This document shows, piece by piece, positions 1 through 6,704 of a stretch of 14,968 bases of DNA. Below the pieces are notes generated by a model. The model was given only the letters and a program-made list of their open reading frames with translations, ran no database searches and was not told the DNA's origin. The position numbers were made by a program, and so were the translations under genes. The stretch lies in assembly GCA_030424825.1 (NCBI GenBank), contig JAUHWE010000032.1:1-14968 (forward strand). The letters are read 5' to 3'. Positions within the stretch are counted from its first letter, which is position 1, and every line of letters begins with the position of its first letter. Origin of the DNA: Verrucomicrobiia bacterium (GTDB lineage Bacteria > Verrucomicrobiota > Verrucomicrobiia > Opitutales > Opitutaceae).

Positions 1-151
1 AGCGACGCTTGAGCTGCACGTCGATTTGCGAGAATGCGTTTTTGAAGCGATTACGCAGTTTCACGAGTTTGTTGTAGGCTCCAATGGCCCACAGAATGAC
101 GATAACGACGAAAAGGATGAACAGGGCGGCAATTACGATGAGAGCGATCAT
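1..151 (-). CDS. lemA: LemA family protein, N-terminal fragment (cut by the window edge)
   Basis: Translating the minus strand from the ATG at 151 gives 50 residues before the window ends. Residues 2-24 form one very hydrophobic segment (alternating I, V, L, A and F), which would anchor the protein in the inner membrane. It is followed by [15 protein letters not shown] (26-40) and [10 protein letters not shown] (41-50), the well-conserved start of the LemA domain, which normally continues with a DLIPNLV-like stretch. An in-frame stop lies 12 bases upstream of the ATG, which fixes the start. LemA proteins are membrane-anchored helical-bundle proteins of poorly defined function. The gene is divergent from the sigma factor gene, so the two share an upstream region. 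The family call is confident; nothing can be said about the missing C-terminal part. Confidence 0.88.
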   Translation of the reverse strand, partial: MIALIVIAALFILFVVIVILWAIGAYNKLVKLRNRFKNAFSQIDVQLKRR

Positions 152-531
152 TCCGGAAAGCTAACCGATTCACTCATCTGCCTGCTAGGCTTTTTTCCGA
201 AAAACACCAAAAATCTGAAAGAATCGCCATTCACGGTTTTTGCCGTTATCATTAGATCTATTAACCTGTTATGAAACAAAGGGTTAGTTGTTCTTATTCG
301 GTTTTCGAAATGCCGGATTGAGCCGCAAGGGCCGGGGCAAGTTGGGGATTATTCGAGAAAATAGCACGCCCTTCTTTTGGGGGATTGTTAGAGACGAGCA
401 ATCAATGAGCAAAAGCCTCCGTTGTTTTGACGCAGCCGTTCGATTGCCGGCGGGTGTGTCAGTGCAATTTACGAAAAGCGATCCCTAATTTTCATCCAGC
501 TTTGGATAATCAACAGAAAAGGAATTTGAAC
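152..531. other. Intergenic region between divergent lemA and sigma-factor genes
   Basis: This 380-base stretch holds no convincing gene: the short open frames crossing it lack coding character and recognisable motifs. It must contain the promoters of both lemA (leftward) and the sigma gene (rightward), but I could not assign -35/-10 pairs with confidence. The only clear signal is the ribosome-binding sequence AAAAGGA at 517-523, 8 bases before the sigma factor ATG at 532. An 8-base palindrome, TAGATCTA (253-260), and a weak 4-bp hairpin followed by six T (180-196) are present but have no supporting context. Confidence 0.6.
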
Positions 532-1071
532 ATGAGCGCGTTAGCGGTTTCTATTACGGACGAATACTCGAAATCTCAGACTATGACTTCCGAAAAGCCT
601 AAGACTCAGCGAGACATGAGTGATGCCGAGCTGGTTCAGGCGGGCTATCGCTACGCGCTATCCATTGCGAGACACCATCAAGATGCCGAGGATCTGGTTC
701 AACAGGCGTGGATGAAACTGATTCGAGCCTACGGAAAAGTCGAGGGAACCCCGGTGCTCTTCCGGGCTGTTCGAAATCTCTTCTACGATCAGAAACGTCG
801 GAGCAAGATTGTCCAGTTTGAGCCGCTCGATTCGCATCCAGAGAACGGCAAGCTGGAATCGAAGGGCGTCTCCATGGACATGGAACTGCTGATGGCCAAA
901 CTAAGGCCAGAGGAAAGCGAAGCGCTTTTCCTAAATGTAGTCGAGGGGTACACCGCGAGCGAAATATCCGAACGAACGGGTTCACCTCGTGGTACGATAC
1001 TTAGCCATATACACCGGGCGCGCCAGAAACTCGCCAAGGCGTTTGGAAGCGAATTCCGAGAAAGCCAATAG
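532..1071 (+). CDS. ECF-like RNA polymerase sigma factor (sigma-70 family)
   Basis: A 179-residue protein with the two-domain layout of extracytoplasmic-function sigma factors. Region 2 spans roughly residues 30-91: it includes DAEDLVQQAWMKLI (51-64) and the -10-recognition helix ending FRAVRNLFYDQKRR (77-90). Region 4 spans about 125-170: LRPEESEALFLNVVEGY (124-140), then the helix-turn-helix TASEISERTGSPRGTILSHIHRAR (141-164), which would read the -35 element. Regions 1.1 and 3 are absent, as expected for the class. The open frame extends upstream to 427, but the ATG at 532 is preferred: it has the Shine-Dalgarno sequence AAAAGGA at the right spacing, and the upstream codons show no family similarity. 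The first 28 residues are a polar leader. The probable membrane anti-sigma gene follows 19 bases later, suggesting a cotranscribed regulatory pair. The target regulon is unknown. Confidence 0.87.
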   Translation: MSALAVSITDEYSKSQTMTSEKPKTQRDMSDAELVQAGYRYALSIARHHQDAEDLVQQAWMKLIRAYGKVEGTPVLFRAVRNLFYDQKRRSKIVQFEPLDSHPENGKLESKGVSMDMELLMAKLRPEESEALFLNVVEGYTASEISERTGSPRGTILSHIHRARQKLAKAFGSEFRESQ

Positions 1072-1090
1072 CCGCAAGATTTATACTGCC

Positions 1091-1675
1091 ATGAATGAGC
1101 AAGATATAGACAAGACAGTAAGAGATTTCTATCTGAACCAGAAGTTGTCTGCTGATAAAGTTCAGAGGATCCTAAAGCAGGGAGAGGCCCAGCCACGACG
1201 TAGCGGTACGACGTGGTGGCAATACTGGGTACCCGTGGCTGCGGCTGCCGCGATCGTAATGGCATTTTCCTTCCAGATGGGGCGTAGCTACGACGACGAG
1301 GAATTCTTTTTCGACGTCGCTGGAGAGATCGCCATGCGTCATAATGGGAATAAAAATTTCGAGGTGCAAACGGCCTCCTTTGAAGACGCCCAAGAAGGGC
1401 TCAAGGAACTCGCGTTTTCCGTTACTCCGTTGGTGAAGCAAAAACTGCTTTCTGCCTACGAGGTTATTGGGGCCCGTTATTGTCAGCTCCAAGGCCAACA
1501 GGCTGCCCACCTGCAGGTGAAGAACCGCAAGACCGGAGCGCTTTGTACCCTGTACATCGCGTCGCTGAGGGGACCTCTTTCCTCACTGAAGTCCTTGGAC
1601 CGTGAAATAGACCTCGAGGCGAACCACGTGGACATTTGGGAAGACTCTAATCGCTTGTTTGCCTTAGTGGACTAA
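1091..1675 (+). CDS. Single-pass membrane protein, probable anti-sigma factor
   Basis: A 194-residue protein starting at the ATG 19 bases after the sigma factor stop; the open frame runs back to 989, but that part overlaps the sigma gene. Residues 1-40 are a short charged cytoplasmic segment (RDFYLNQKLSADKVQRILKQ, 11-30). Residues 46-62 form one transmembrane helix rich in Ala and Val after two Trp. Residues 65-194 would be periplasmic and include GARYCQLQGQQAAHLQVKN (127-145) and TLYIASL (153-159). The topology and the position directly after an ECF sigma gene point to a membrane anti-sigma factor that sequesters the sigma factor until a signal is received. There is no HxxxCxxC zinc motif, so it is not a classical ZAS-type protein. 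Two lone cysteines (131, 152) sit in the outer domain. Role inferred from context; exact family not recognised. Confidence 0.6.
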   Translation: MNEQDIDKTVRDFYLNQKLSADKVQRILKQGEAQPRRSGTTWWQYWVPVAAAAAIVMAFSFQMGRSYDDEEFFFDVAGEIAMRHNGNKNFEVQTASFEDAQEGLKELAFSVTPLVKQKLLSAYEVIGARYCQLQGQQAAHLQVKNRKTGALCTLYIASLRGPLSSLKSLDREIDLEANHVDIWEDSNRLFALVD

Positions 1676-1685
1676 AAGGCAGCCT

Positions 1686-2978
1686 CTATTCGTCCCATTC
1701 GATATCCGCGCCGAGCTTGCGCAGGTTTTCTGCAAAATACGGGTGGGCCCGCCGAATCGGATCGGCTTTGCGGACGATACTGTTTCCTTCTATACTGGCC
1801 GCCATCATGTAGAGAGCCACTGCGGCCCGGATGATGTAGGGAGGCTCGACCGAAGCGGGTCGCATGGGACGATTTCCAAACACGATGATGCGATGTGGAT
1901 CGCTCGTCACCACGTGGGCCCCAAACTTGGTCAATTCCGGTATCCAGGAAAACCCGCCTTCGTAAACCTTGTTCCAGAAATGCATGACTCCGTCTGCCTT
2001 GGTGGCTAGCGCAATCATAAGCGGAAGCAGATCAACCGGAAAATAGGGCCAGGGAGCCGCTTCGATCTTGGGAAGCAAATTAGTGGTATATGGTTGCTGA
2101 ATACGAAAAGTCTGTTCTGCGGGGCAAACCGCAATGTCGCCTTCGTGGTGAATCTCCACGCCGAGCTTGGCGAAACTGCGGCCGATAAGGGCGAAGTGTT
2201 TCGAGTTGGAGTCGGTGACAATTACCTCTCCTCCTGTAATGGCCCCGAGAGCGAGGAAGGTGGCAACCTCGTGGTGGTCGGAGCTGATCTGGGCGCTGGT
2301 CTCGGAAAGGCTGTCGACGCCGGATACGCTGAGGACGCTTGTGCCAATACCCTTCACTTTCGCGCCCATGCTTTCCAGAAAGCGGCACAAGTCCTGCACG
2401 TGAGGTTCGCTCGCGGCATTGGTCAGCATGGAGTTTCCTTTGGCGAGAGCGGCCGCCATTACGAACGTCTCCGTTGTGGTAACCGACATGTAGTCCGCCC
2501 AGTGTTCCGCGCCTTTGAATCGGTCGCTAATGGAGATTTCCAGAGATCCGTTGTGGGAGATTTTCGCGCCCAGCTGGGCGAGAATTTCAAGGTGGGGATC
2601 GAGTTCCCGGATGCCTAAGGCGCAACCCTTGGGGTTGGAATCCAATGAGATCTTTTTAAACCGGTAAAGGAGTGGAGCGAAAAGAAGCACGGAGGAACGC
2701 ATCCCTTGAGGGAGGTCGCTCGCACTGAACGAGCTATCTAAATTAGAGTGATCGAGCCGCATCGTTTTTGCCTCGCGATTCCAGTCGATCTGCGAGCCGA
2801 TCTGGCGAAAGAAGGCGACCAGCTTCTCAATATCGGTGATCGCTGGGATATTCGACAGCTCCACGGGGCCTGACGAAAGCAGGCTCGCGCAAAGAATCGG
2901 CAATACCGCGTTCTTGTTCCCTGAAGGGGTGATGCTTCCGCTGAGTGGTTTGCCGCCGTGTACTATTAGGTCCGCCAT
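1686..2978 (-). CDS. murA: UDP-N-acetylglucosamine 1-carboxyvinyltransferase (MurA-like, divergent)
   Basis: MurA transfers enolpyruvate from phosphoenolpyruvate to UDP-GlcNAc, the first committed step of peptidoglycan synthesis, in the cytoplasm. The ATG at 2978 gives 430 residues, opening MADLIVHGGKPLSGSITPSG with N-K-N at 21-23, so Lys22 falls at the E. coli position. The frame continues upstream to a TTG at 3068 (30 more residues), but that leader has no family similarity. The catalytic Cys is Cys119 in GCALGIRELDPHLE (E. coli Cys115), followed by Arg124 (Arg120). MRSSVLLFAPLL, PWPYFPVDLLPL (Asp316, matching Asp305) and the closing NLRKLGADIEW are family-like. Oddities: where E. coli has VFENRFMHVPEL this protein has VYEGGFSWIPEL, so Arg331 becomes Gly; the D-L-R of Asp369-Arg371 becomes I-I-R. 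It may be a second, specialised MurA. It converges with the anti-sigma gene 10 bases away and is divergent from panB. Confidence 0.85.
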   Translation of the reverse strand: MADLIVHGGKPLSGSITPSGNKNAVLPILCASLLSSGPVELSNIPAITDIEKLVAFFRQIGSQIDWNREAKTMRLDHSNLDSSFSASDLPQGMRSSVLLFAPLLYRFKKISLDSNPKGCALGIRELDPHLEILAQLGAKISHNGSLEISISDRFKGAEHWADYMSVTTTETFVMAAALAKGNSMLTNAASEPHVQDLCRFLESMGAKVKGIGTSVLSVSGVDSLSETSAQISSDHHEVATFLALGAITGGEVIVTDSNSKHFALIGRSFAKLGVEIHHEGDIAVCPAEQTFRIQQPYTTNLLPKIEAAPWPYFPVDLLPLMIALATKADGVMHFWNKVYEGGFSWIPELTKFGAHVVTSDPHRIIVFGNRPMRPASVEPPYIIRAAVALYMMAASIEGNSIVRKADPIRRAHPYFAENLRKLGADIEWDE

Positions 2979-3093
2979 GGATTGAGTGGGGACAGACTCG
3001 GGGCCTCCTGACTGCTTTTCAACCTCATTATTGGCGGTTTGCGGTCCGGTTGTGAGTGAAACCTTCAATTAAGATTGATATTCGTCCGTTTAT

Positions 3094-3107
3094 GTTCATG
3101 AACGTTC
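3094..3107. promoter_or_regulatory. Overlapping GTTC/GAAC palindromes in the murA-panB intergenic region
   Basis: GTTCATGAAC (3094-3103) is a perfect 10-base palindrome, and the overlapping GAACGTTC (3100-3107) is a perfect 8-base palindrome. Together they give three alternating half-sites, GTTC-AT-GAAC-GTTC, in the non-coding space between the divergent murA and panB genes. Such an arrangement could bind a dimeric regulator of either gene, but short palindromes also arise by chance. A TCTAAT hexamer at 3167-3172 could be a -10 element for panB, although no good -35 is correctly spaced before it. Confidence 0.3.
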
Positions 3108-3217
3108 GACCTGCGACATTGAGGAAACCTCCCAGTGATCGCCCATTTTCGACTGACGAATTAATTTCTAATAAACCTCTTCACTAGGATCCTGATCTCT
3201 TAAGACAGGCACCCGAA

Positions 3218-4009
3218 ATGAAAACGATTCCAGATTTTCTTAAGCGGAAAGCCGCTGGCGAGCCGATCACGATGGTGACGTGCTACGACGCAGCTACGGC
3301 CAAAATCCTAAACGAGACGAGCATTGACTCAATTCTCGTAGGCGACTCCTGCGCCATGGTGATGCACGGGTACGACAGCACGATCCATGCAACGGTCGAG
3401 ATGATGGAAGCCCACACGGCGGCGGTTCGTCGCGGGGCTCCGAGAAAGGTAATCATCGCCGACATGCCTTTTCTCTCCTATCGGGGAGGAATCGAGTCAT
3501 CTTCGAACGCGGTGGCCAAACTGATGCGAGCTGGGGCGAATGCGGTCAAAGTGGAGCGTTGCCGCGGAAACATTGAGCTGATTACCCATCTGGTTGATGG
3601 AGGCATACCGGTGATGGGCCATCTCGGGCTCACTCCCCAATCGGTTAACGAGTTCGGCGGATTCAAGATGCAGGCTCGCAATGGGGGCGCCGCCCAGACC
3701 TTGCTCGACGAAGCGCTGGAATTGGAGGAAGCGGGCTGTTTCTCAATCGTGCTCGAGTGCATTCCGGGTGAAGTGGCGGAACGTGTGACTGAGGCTCTCG
3801 CTATTCCGACGATCGGAATCGGAAGCGGTCCGGAAACGTCGGGTCAGGTTCTGGTAATCAACGACCTACTGGGGTTGGATTCTAATTTCGAGCCCCCGTT
3901 TGCCCGTCGCTATATGGACGCGGACCAAATGATAGCGCGAGCAGTGGAAGGGTACTGCGAAGATGTTCGCGACCGAGCGTATCCTGGAGATGGAGAATAC
4001 AAGCCATGA
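3218..4009 (+). CDS. panB: 3-methyl-2-oxobutanoate hydroxymethyltransferase (ketopantoate hydroxymethyltransferase)
   Basis: PanB adds a hydroxymethyl group from 5,10-methylene-tetrahydrofolate to alpha-ketoisovalerate, giving ketopantoate, the first committed step toward pantothenate. The protein has 263 residues, the usual length. Family signatures appear in order: MVTCYDAATAKI (19-30); VGDS with metal-binding Asp43; STIHATVEMM (54-63); HTAAVRRGAP (66-75); ADMPF with metal-binding Asp82; GHLGLTPQSVN (134-144); LECIPGEVA with Glu180 at the catalytic position; and GIGSGPETSGQVLVINDLLG (200-219). The fold is a cytoplasmic TIM barrel. The ATG at 3218 starts directly at the family N-terminus; only a weak AGG-type ribosome site precedes it. 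It is the first gene of the pan operon, and its stop codon overlaps the panC start as ATGA (4006-4009), implying translational coupling. Confidence 0.97.
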   Translation: MKTIPDFLKRKAAGEPITMVTCYDAATAKILNETSIDSILVGDSCAMVMHGYDSTIHATVEMMEAHTAAVRRGAPRKVIIADMPFLSYRGGIESSSNAVAKLMRAGANAVKVERCRGNIELITHLVDGGIPVMGHLGLTPQSVNEFGGFKMQARNGGAAQTLLDEALELEEAGCFSIVLECIPGEVAERVTEALAIPTIGIGSGPETSGQVLVINDLLGLDSNFEPPFARRYMDADQMIARAVEGYCEDVRDRAYPGDGEYKP

Positions 4010-4800
4010 TTCCGGTTTGCAGAAGTATTAGTGAGTGGAGGGAGCTGCGGTCCAAGCGCTTCAACGGGCATTCGCTTGGATTTGTCCCTACCATGGGTGG
4101 TCTCCACGAAGGCCATAGCTCTCTCGTGCGACGATCGCTAGCAGAGAACGATTTTACCGCCGTGAGCATCTTCCTGAATCGGACGCAGTTTAACAATGCG
4201 TCCGATTACGAGACCTATCCTGCAAATTTCGAGCAGGATCTCGCTTTGCTGGAGGAGTTAGGGGCTGACGCGGTTTTTGCTCCGGACTACGAGTTGATGT
4301 ATCCAGATTCCTATCGCTACAAAGTTTCCGAGAGCTTGGATTCGCTTTCCCTGGAAGGCGCGCAGCGACCGGGGCATTTCGATGGTGTTCTAACAGTTGT
4401 CCTGAAACTGCTGAATTTATCGGGTGCCCAGCGGGCCTATTTTGGCGAGAAGGACTACCAGCAACTACGGCTGGTTAAGGGAATGGTGGACGCGTTTTTT
4501 CTGCCCATTGAGATTGTCGCTTGCGAGACGGCTCGGGCAGAAGACGGATTGGCGCTGAGCTCGAGAAATCGTCGGCTTACCGAGGTCGCCCGAAGAAAGG
4601 CGGCCGCCTTTCCGAAGATTTTATGTGCCGCCTCCTGTCCTGAAGATGCGATTGCGGATCTTCGCGGTGCTGGGTTTGACGTGGAGTATGTCGTCGACGA
4701 GGAGGGTCGTCGGTTTGGGGCAGTGGGTCTGGAAGGGGTTCGCTTGATCGACAACTGGCCGCTCAGCGTTTTGCAACAGACGAAAGGGTCTTTGTCATGA
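4006..4800 (+). CDS. panC: Pantothenate synthetase (pantoate--beta-alanine ligase)
   Basis: PanC condenses pantoate with beta-alanine, using ATP through a pantoyl-adenylate intermediate, to make pantothenate. The protein has 264 residues, slightly shorter than the typical 280 or so. Visible motifs are PTMGGLHEGH (28-37) with the HxGH nucleotide-binding signature, SIFLNRTQF (54-62) for pantoate binding, YPANFEQDLALLEELGADAV (71-90), RPGHFDGVLTVV (121-132), YFGEKDYQQL (145-154), and DGLALSSRNRRL (180-191), which contains the KMSKS-like loop of this nucleotidyltransferase family. The start at 4006 overlaps the panB stop as ATGA and has GGAG at 3992-3995. The gene ends in a second ATGA overlap with coaX (4797-4800). 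Beta-alanine is presumably supplied by panD downstream. Ketopantoate reductase, needed to make pantoate, is not encoded in this window. Confidence 0.97.
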   Translation: MIPVCRSISEWRELRSKRFNGHSLGFVPTMGGLHEGHSSLVRRSLAENDFTAVSIFLNRTQFNNASDYETYPANFEQDLALLEELGADAVFAPDYELMYPDSYRYKVSESLDSLSLEGAQRPGHFDGVLTVVLKLLNLSGAQRAYFGEKDYQQLRLVKGMVDAFFLPIEIVACETARAEDGLALSSRNRRLTEVARRKAAAFPKILCAASCPEDAIADLRGAGFDVEYVVDEEGRRFGAVGLEGVRLIDNWPLSVLQQTKGSLS

Positions 4801-5582
4801 ATCTTTGTATCGATGTGGGGAACTCCCAGCTGCATGGAGCGGTTTACGATGAAAAGAAGCGGCTTCTCATGCAGATCCGCAAGGAGTCGTCGCACCGTGT
4901 ATCCAGCGACGAAATGGGATTGTTTTTGGTCTCTGCCCTGCGAGAGAAGGGGATTGATTCCAAAAAGATCCGGCGAATCGGGGTGAGCTGCGTGGTTCCA
5001 GAGGAGCTGTTCACCCTAAAGATTGCCTGTCGCGAGTATTTCGATACGGACCCGCTCTTTCTGGAATCCGGAGTAAAGACGCGGTTGAAAATCAAGACAC
5101 GCAACCCGCTCGAAGTAGGTGCCGACCGAATTGCAAATGCGATTGCAGTGACTGAACTTTATCCCGACCAAAACGTCGTCGTGGTCGATTTTGGCACGGC
5201 GATTACCCTTGATGCGGTTAGCGAGGAAAAGGAGTACCTTGGGGGCTCCATCTGTGCGGGTCTGGGTCTGGCTATGGAAGCGCTCGGAACGAAGACGGCG
5301 AAGTTGCCCCATGTGGAAATCGTGAATGCGGAAAAGGCCCTCGGGAAATCTTCTATCGAAAGTATTCAGGGAGGATTGTATTTTGGATACCTCGGCTTGG
5401 TAAAGGAATTGGTGGGTCGGATCGGTAAGGAAGCTTTTAGCGGAAAGCAATGCCGCATTGTGGCGACGGGAGGCTATTCCCAGCTCTATAGAGGCGAAAA
5501 TATTTTTGACGACATTATCCCGGATTTGGTGCTTCAAGGCGTTAACAAAATGCTGGAGCTCAATCCCATCGAGAAGAATTAG
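4797..5582 (+). CDS. coaX: Type III pantothenate kinase
   Basis: CoaX phosphorylates pantothenate to 4'-phosphopantothenate, the first step of coenzyme A synthesis. It belongs to the ASKHA fold and is unrelated to the CoaA type. The 261 residues show the family pattern: IDVGNSQLHGAVY (5-17, with Asp6 in the phosphate loop), GVSCVVPEE (62-70), NPLEVGADRIANAIA (103-117), VVDFGTAITLDAV (129-141), YLGGSICAGLGLAMEALGTK (147-166) and a C-terminal TGGYSQL (224-230). Type III enzymes typically need a monovalent cation and resist CoA feedback. The start overlaps the panC stop as ATGA, with AAAGGG at 4783-4788 as ribosome site. Its position between panC and panD links pantothenate production directly to its first use. 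Confidence 0.95.
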   Translation: MNLCIDVGNSQLHGAVYDEKKRLLMQIRKESSHRVSSDEMGLFLVSALREKGIDSKKIRRIGVSCVVPEELFTLKIACREYFDTDPLFLESGVKTRLKIKTRNPLEVGADRIANAIAVTELYPDQNVVVVDFGTAITLDAVSEEKEYLGGSICAGLGLAMEALGTKTAKLPHVEIVNAEKALGKSSIESIQGGLYFGYLGLVKELVGRIGKEAFSGKQCRIVATGGYSQLYRGENIFDDIIPDLVLQGVNKMLELNPIEKN

Positions 5583-5605
5583 AAACACGCGAGAAAGGTA
5601 AAGCT

Positions 5606-5992
5606 ATGAAACGCTCCATGCTAAAATCTAAGATCCATCGCGCGGTAGTTACCGATGCGGATCTCAACTACGAAGGCTCTATCAGCATAGACCCGACACT
5701 TTGTGAAGCGGCGGACCTGGTGGAGTTTGAGAAAGTGGATGTCTATAATTGCAACAACGGAAACCGGTTCCACACCTACGTGATCTGGGGCAAGCCGGGT
5801 GAAATTTGTCTCAACGGCGCGGCGGCCCATCTTGCCCAGCCTGGCGACCTAGTGATCATCGCGAGCTATACTAAAGTGAAAGAATCAAAGATCGATGACT
5901 TCCGACCCAAACTCGTTCTGGTGGACGGGAGTAACGGGATCAAAGCGATTAAGGAACCGAATGTACGGCGCCCGATTCCGATGGTATCGTAG
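5606..5992 (+). CDS. panD: Aspartate 1-decarboxylase (pyruvoyl-dependent)
   Basis: PanD decarboxylates L-aspartate to beta-alanine, the second substrate of PanC. The protein has 128 residues, the standard length. It opens MLKSKIHRAVVTDADLNYEG (5-24) and carries the self-cleavage site Gly24-Ser25; cleavage there would turn Ser25 into the pyruvoyl group. Other conserved parts are NGNRFHTYVI (51-60, containing Arg54, Thr57 and Tyr58 at the same numbers as in E. coli), NGAAAH (70-75) and PGDLVIIASYTKV (79-91). AGAAAGG at 5592-5598, 7 bases before the ATG at 5606, is a good ribosome site. It lies 23 bases after coaX in the same operon. Processing in many bacteria needs a maturation factor (PanZ/PanM), which is not in this window. 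Confidence 0.97.
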   Translation: MKRSMLKSKIHRAVVTDADLNYEGSISIDPTLCEAADLVEFEKVDVYNCNNGNRFHTYVIWGKPGEICLNGAAAHLAQPGDLVIIASYTKVKESKIDDFRPKLVLVDGSNGIKAIKEPNVRRPIPMVS

Positions 5993-6011
5993 TAATGGAA
6001 AGACCCCTACG

Positions 6012-6398
6012 GTGAGCCAATCAGTCCTGAGCGATATCGAAGACGAAGCATCCATCAAGCTCTTGGTGGATACCTTCTACCAAAAGGTTCGCGAAGACGG
6101 CCTGATTGGGCCGGTCTTCGACCAGGCGGTTCAGGACTGGGACAAGCATATGCCGACGATGTATGCCTTTTGGACCCATCTTCTCTTTCGAAGAGGTGAA
6201 TATTCAGGAAACCCTTGGGCCAAACATGCTCCTCTCGATGTTGAGAAAGAACATTTTCAACGCTGGCTAATACTATTTAGGGAAACGGTATCGGAGCTCT
6301 TTGACGGTCCCGTATCCCAGCAAGCTCTCGCTGCCGCCCAAAGCATCGCCCACAGCTTTCAAATAAGAAAAGGCATCAACCCCTACCCAAACGACTGA
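6012..6398 (+). CDS. Group III truncated haemoglobin
   Basis: A 128-residue protein of the trHbP (group III, Campylobacter Ctb-like) truncated globin family. Matching features are LVDTFYQKVREDGLIGPVF (18-36, with the B10 Tyr at 23), DWDKHMPTMYAFWTHLLF (42-59), GEYSGNPWAKHAPL (62-75) and EHFQRWLILFRETVSELF (80-97), where His81 is the probable proximal haem ligand and Trp85 the G8 Trp. Such globins bind haem and handle oxygen, nitric oxide or peroxide in the cytoplasm; the role here is unknown. The frame is open back to 5895 inside panD. I chose the GTG at 6012 because GGAAAG (5997-6002) is properly spaced before it, it follows the panD stop, and similarity begins there. An ATG at 5961 overlapping panD is the alternative. 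It is probably cotranscribed with the pan operon. Confidence 0.88.
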   Translation: MSQSVLSDIEDEASIKLLVDTFYQKVREDGLIGPVFDQAVQDWDKHMPTMYAFWTHLLFRRGEYSGNPWAKHAPLDVEKEHFQRWLILFRETVSELFDGPVSQQALAAAQSIAHSFQIRKGINPYPND

Positions 6399-6450
6399 AG
6401 AGAATAGAATAGGATTGGCCTTGGCCTGCCCCTTACTTAAACGCGCTCGT

Positions 6451-6651
6451 TCAGGCGGAGATGAGGGTTTCTTTGCTTTGCTCCATCGTTAGCTCCTCGT
6501 CCATGCCCTCCATCAAGATGTTGATAATCTGTTCGTGGGTGAGCGGTAGTGAAAGCTTCTTTCTTATGTTCTCTACGAGATCCTGCTCATCGCCAATCGT
6601 GAAATCACCTTTTAGAATTCGCTCTATCGATTTTTCTGCTGATTCGTTCAT
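6451..6651 (-). CDS. Small acidic hypothetical protein downstream of hsdR
   Basis: A 66-residue open frame with an ATG at 6651, in the same direction as hsdR and 53 bases after its stop. I do not recognise it. The product is strongly acidic (15 Asp/Glu against 7 Lys/Arg), has no cysteine and no membrane segment, and looks mainly helical, with two charged-hydrophobic stretches: KSIERILKGDF (7-17) and EQIINILMEGMDEELTMEQS (40-59). No clear Shine-Dalgarno precedes it. Its place as last gene of the restriction locus suggests it may belong to that operon, but no function can be assigned. It converges with the globin gene, 52 bases away. A chance frame cannot be excluded; the lack of a better candidate on the opposite strand and its amino-acid make-up favour a real gene. 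Confidence 0.5.
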   Translation of the reverse strand: MNESAEKSIERILKGDFTIGDEQDLVENIRKKLSLPLTHEQIINILMEGMDEELTMEQSKETLISA

Positions 6652-6704
6652 GCACTAGATTCAGACTTGTCGCATTTTTAGATTTTCTGATCAAACGAAA
6701 CAAG

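Noticed and set aside
180..196. Possible rho-independent terminator, GCCT-GCT-AGGC followed by six T
   Set aside because: The stem is only 4 bp and no plus-strand gene ends upstream of it; lemA on the other strand starts at 151, so there is nothing for it to terminate.
288..488. 66-residue open frame upstream of the sigma factor gene
   Set aside because: It overlaps the out-of-frame upstream extension of the sigma frame, has no ribosome site or motif, and reads like non-coding sequence.
2094..2618. 174-residue plus-strand open frame antisense to murA
   Set aside because: Entirely within the conserved murA frame, with no motif or ribosome site of its own.
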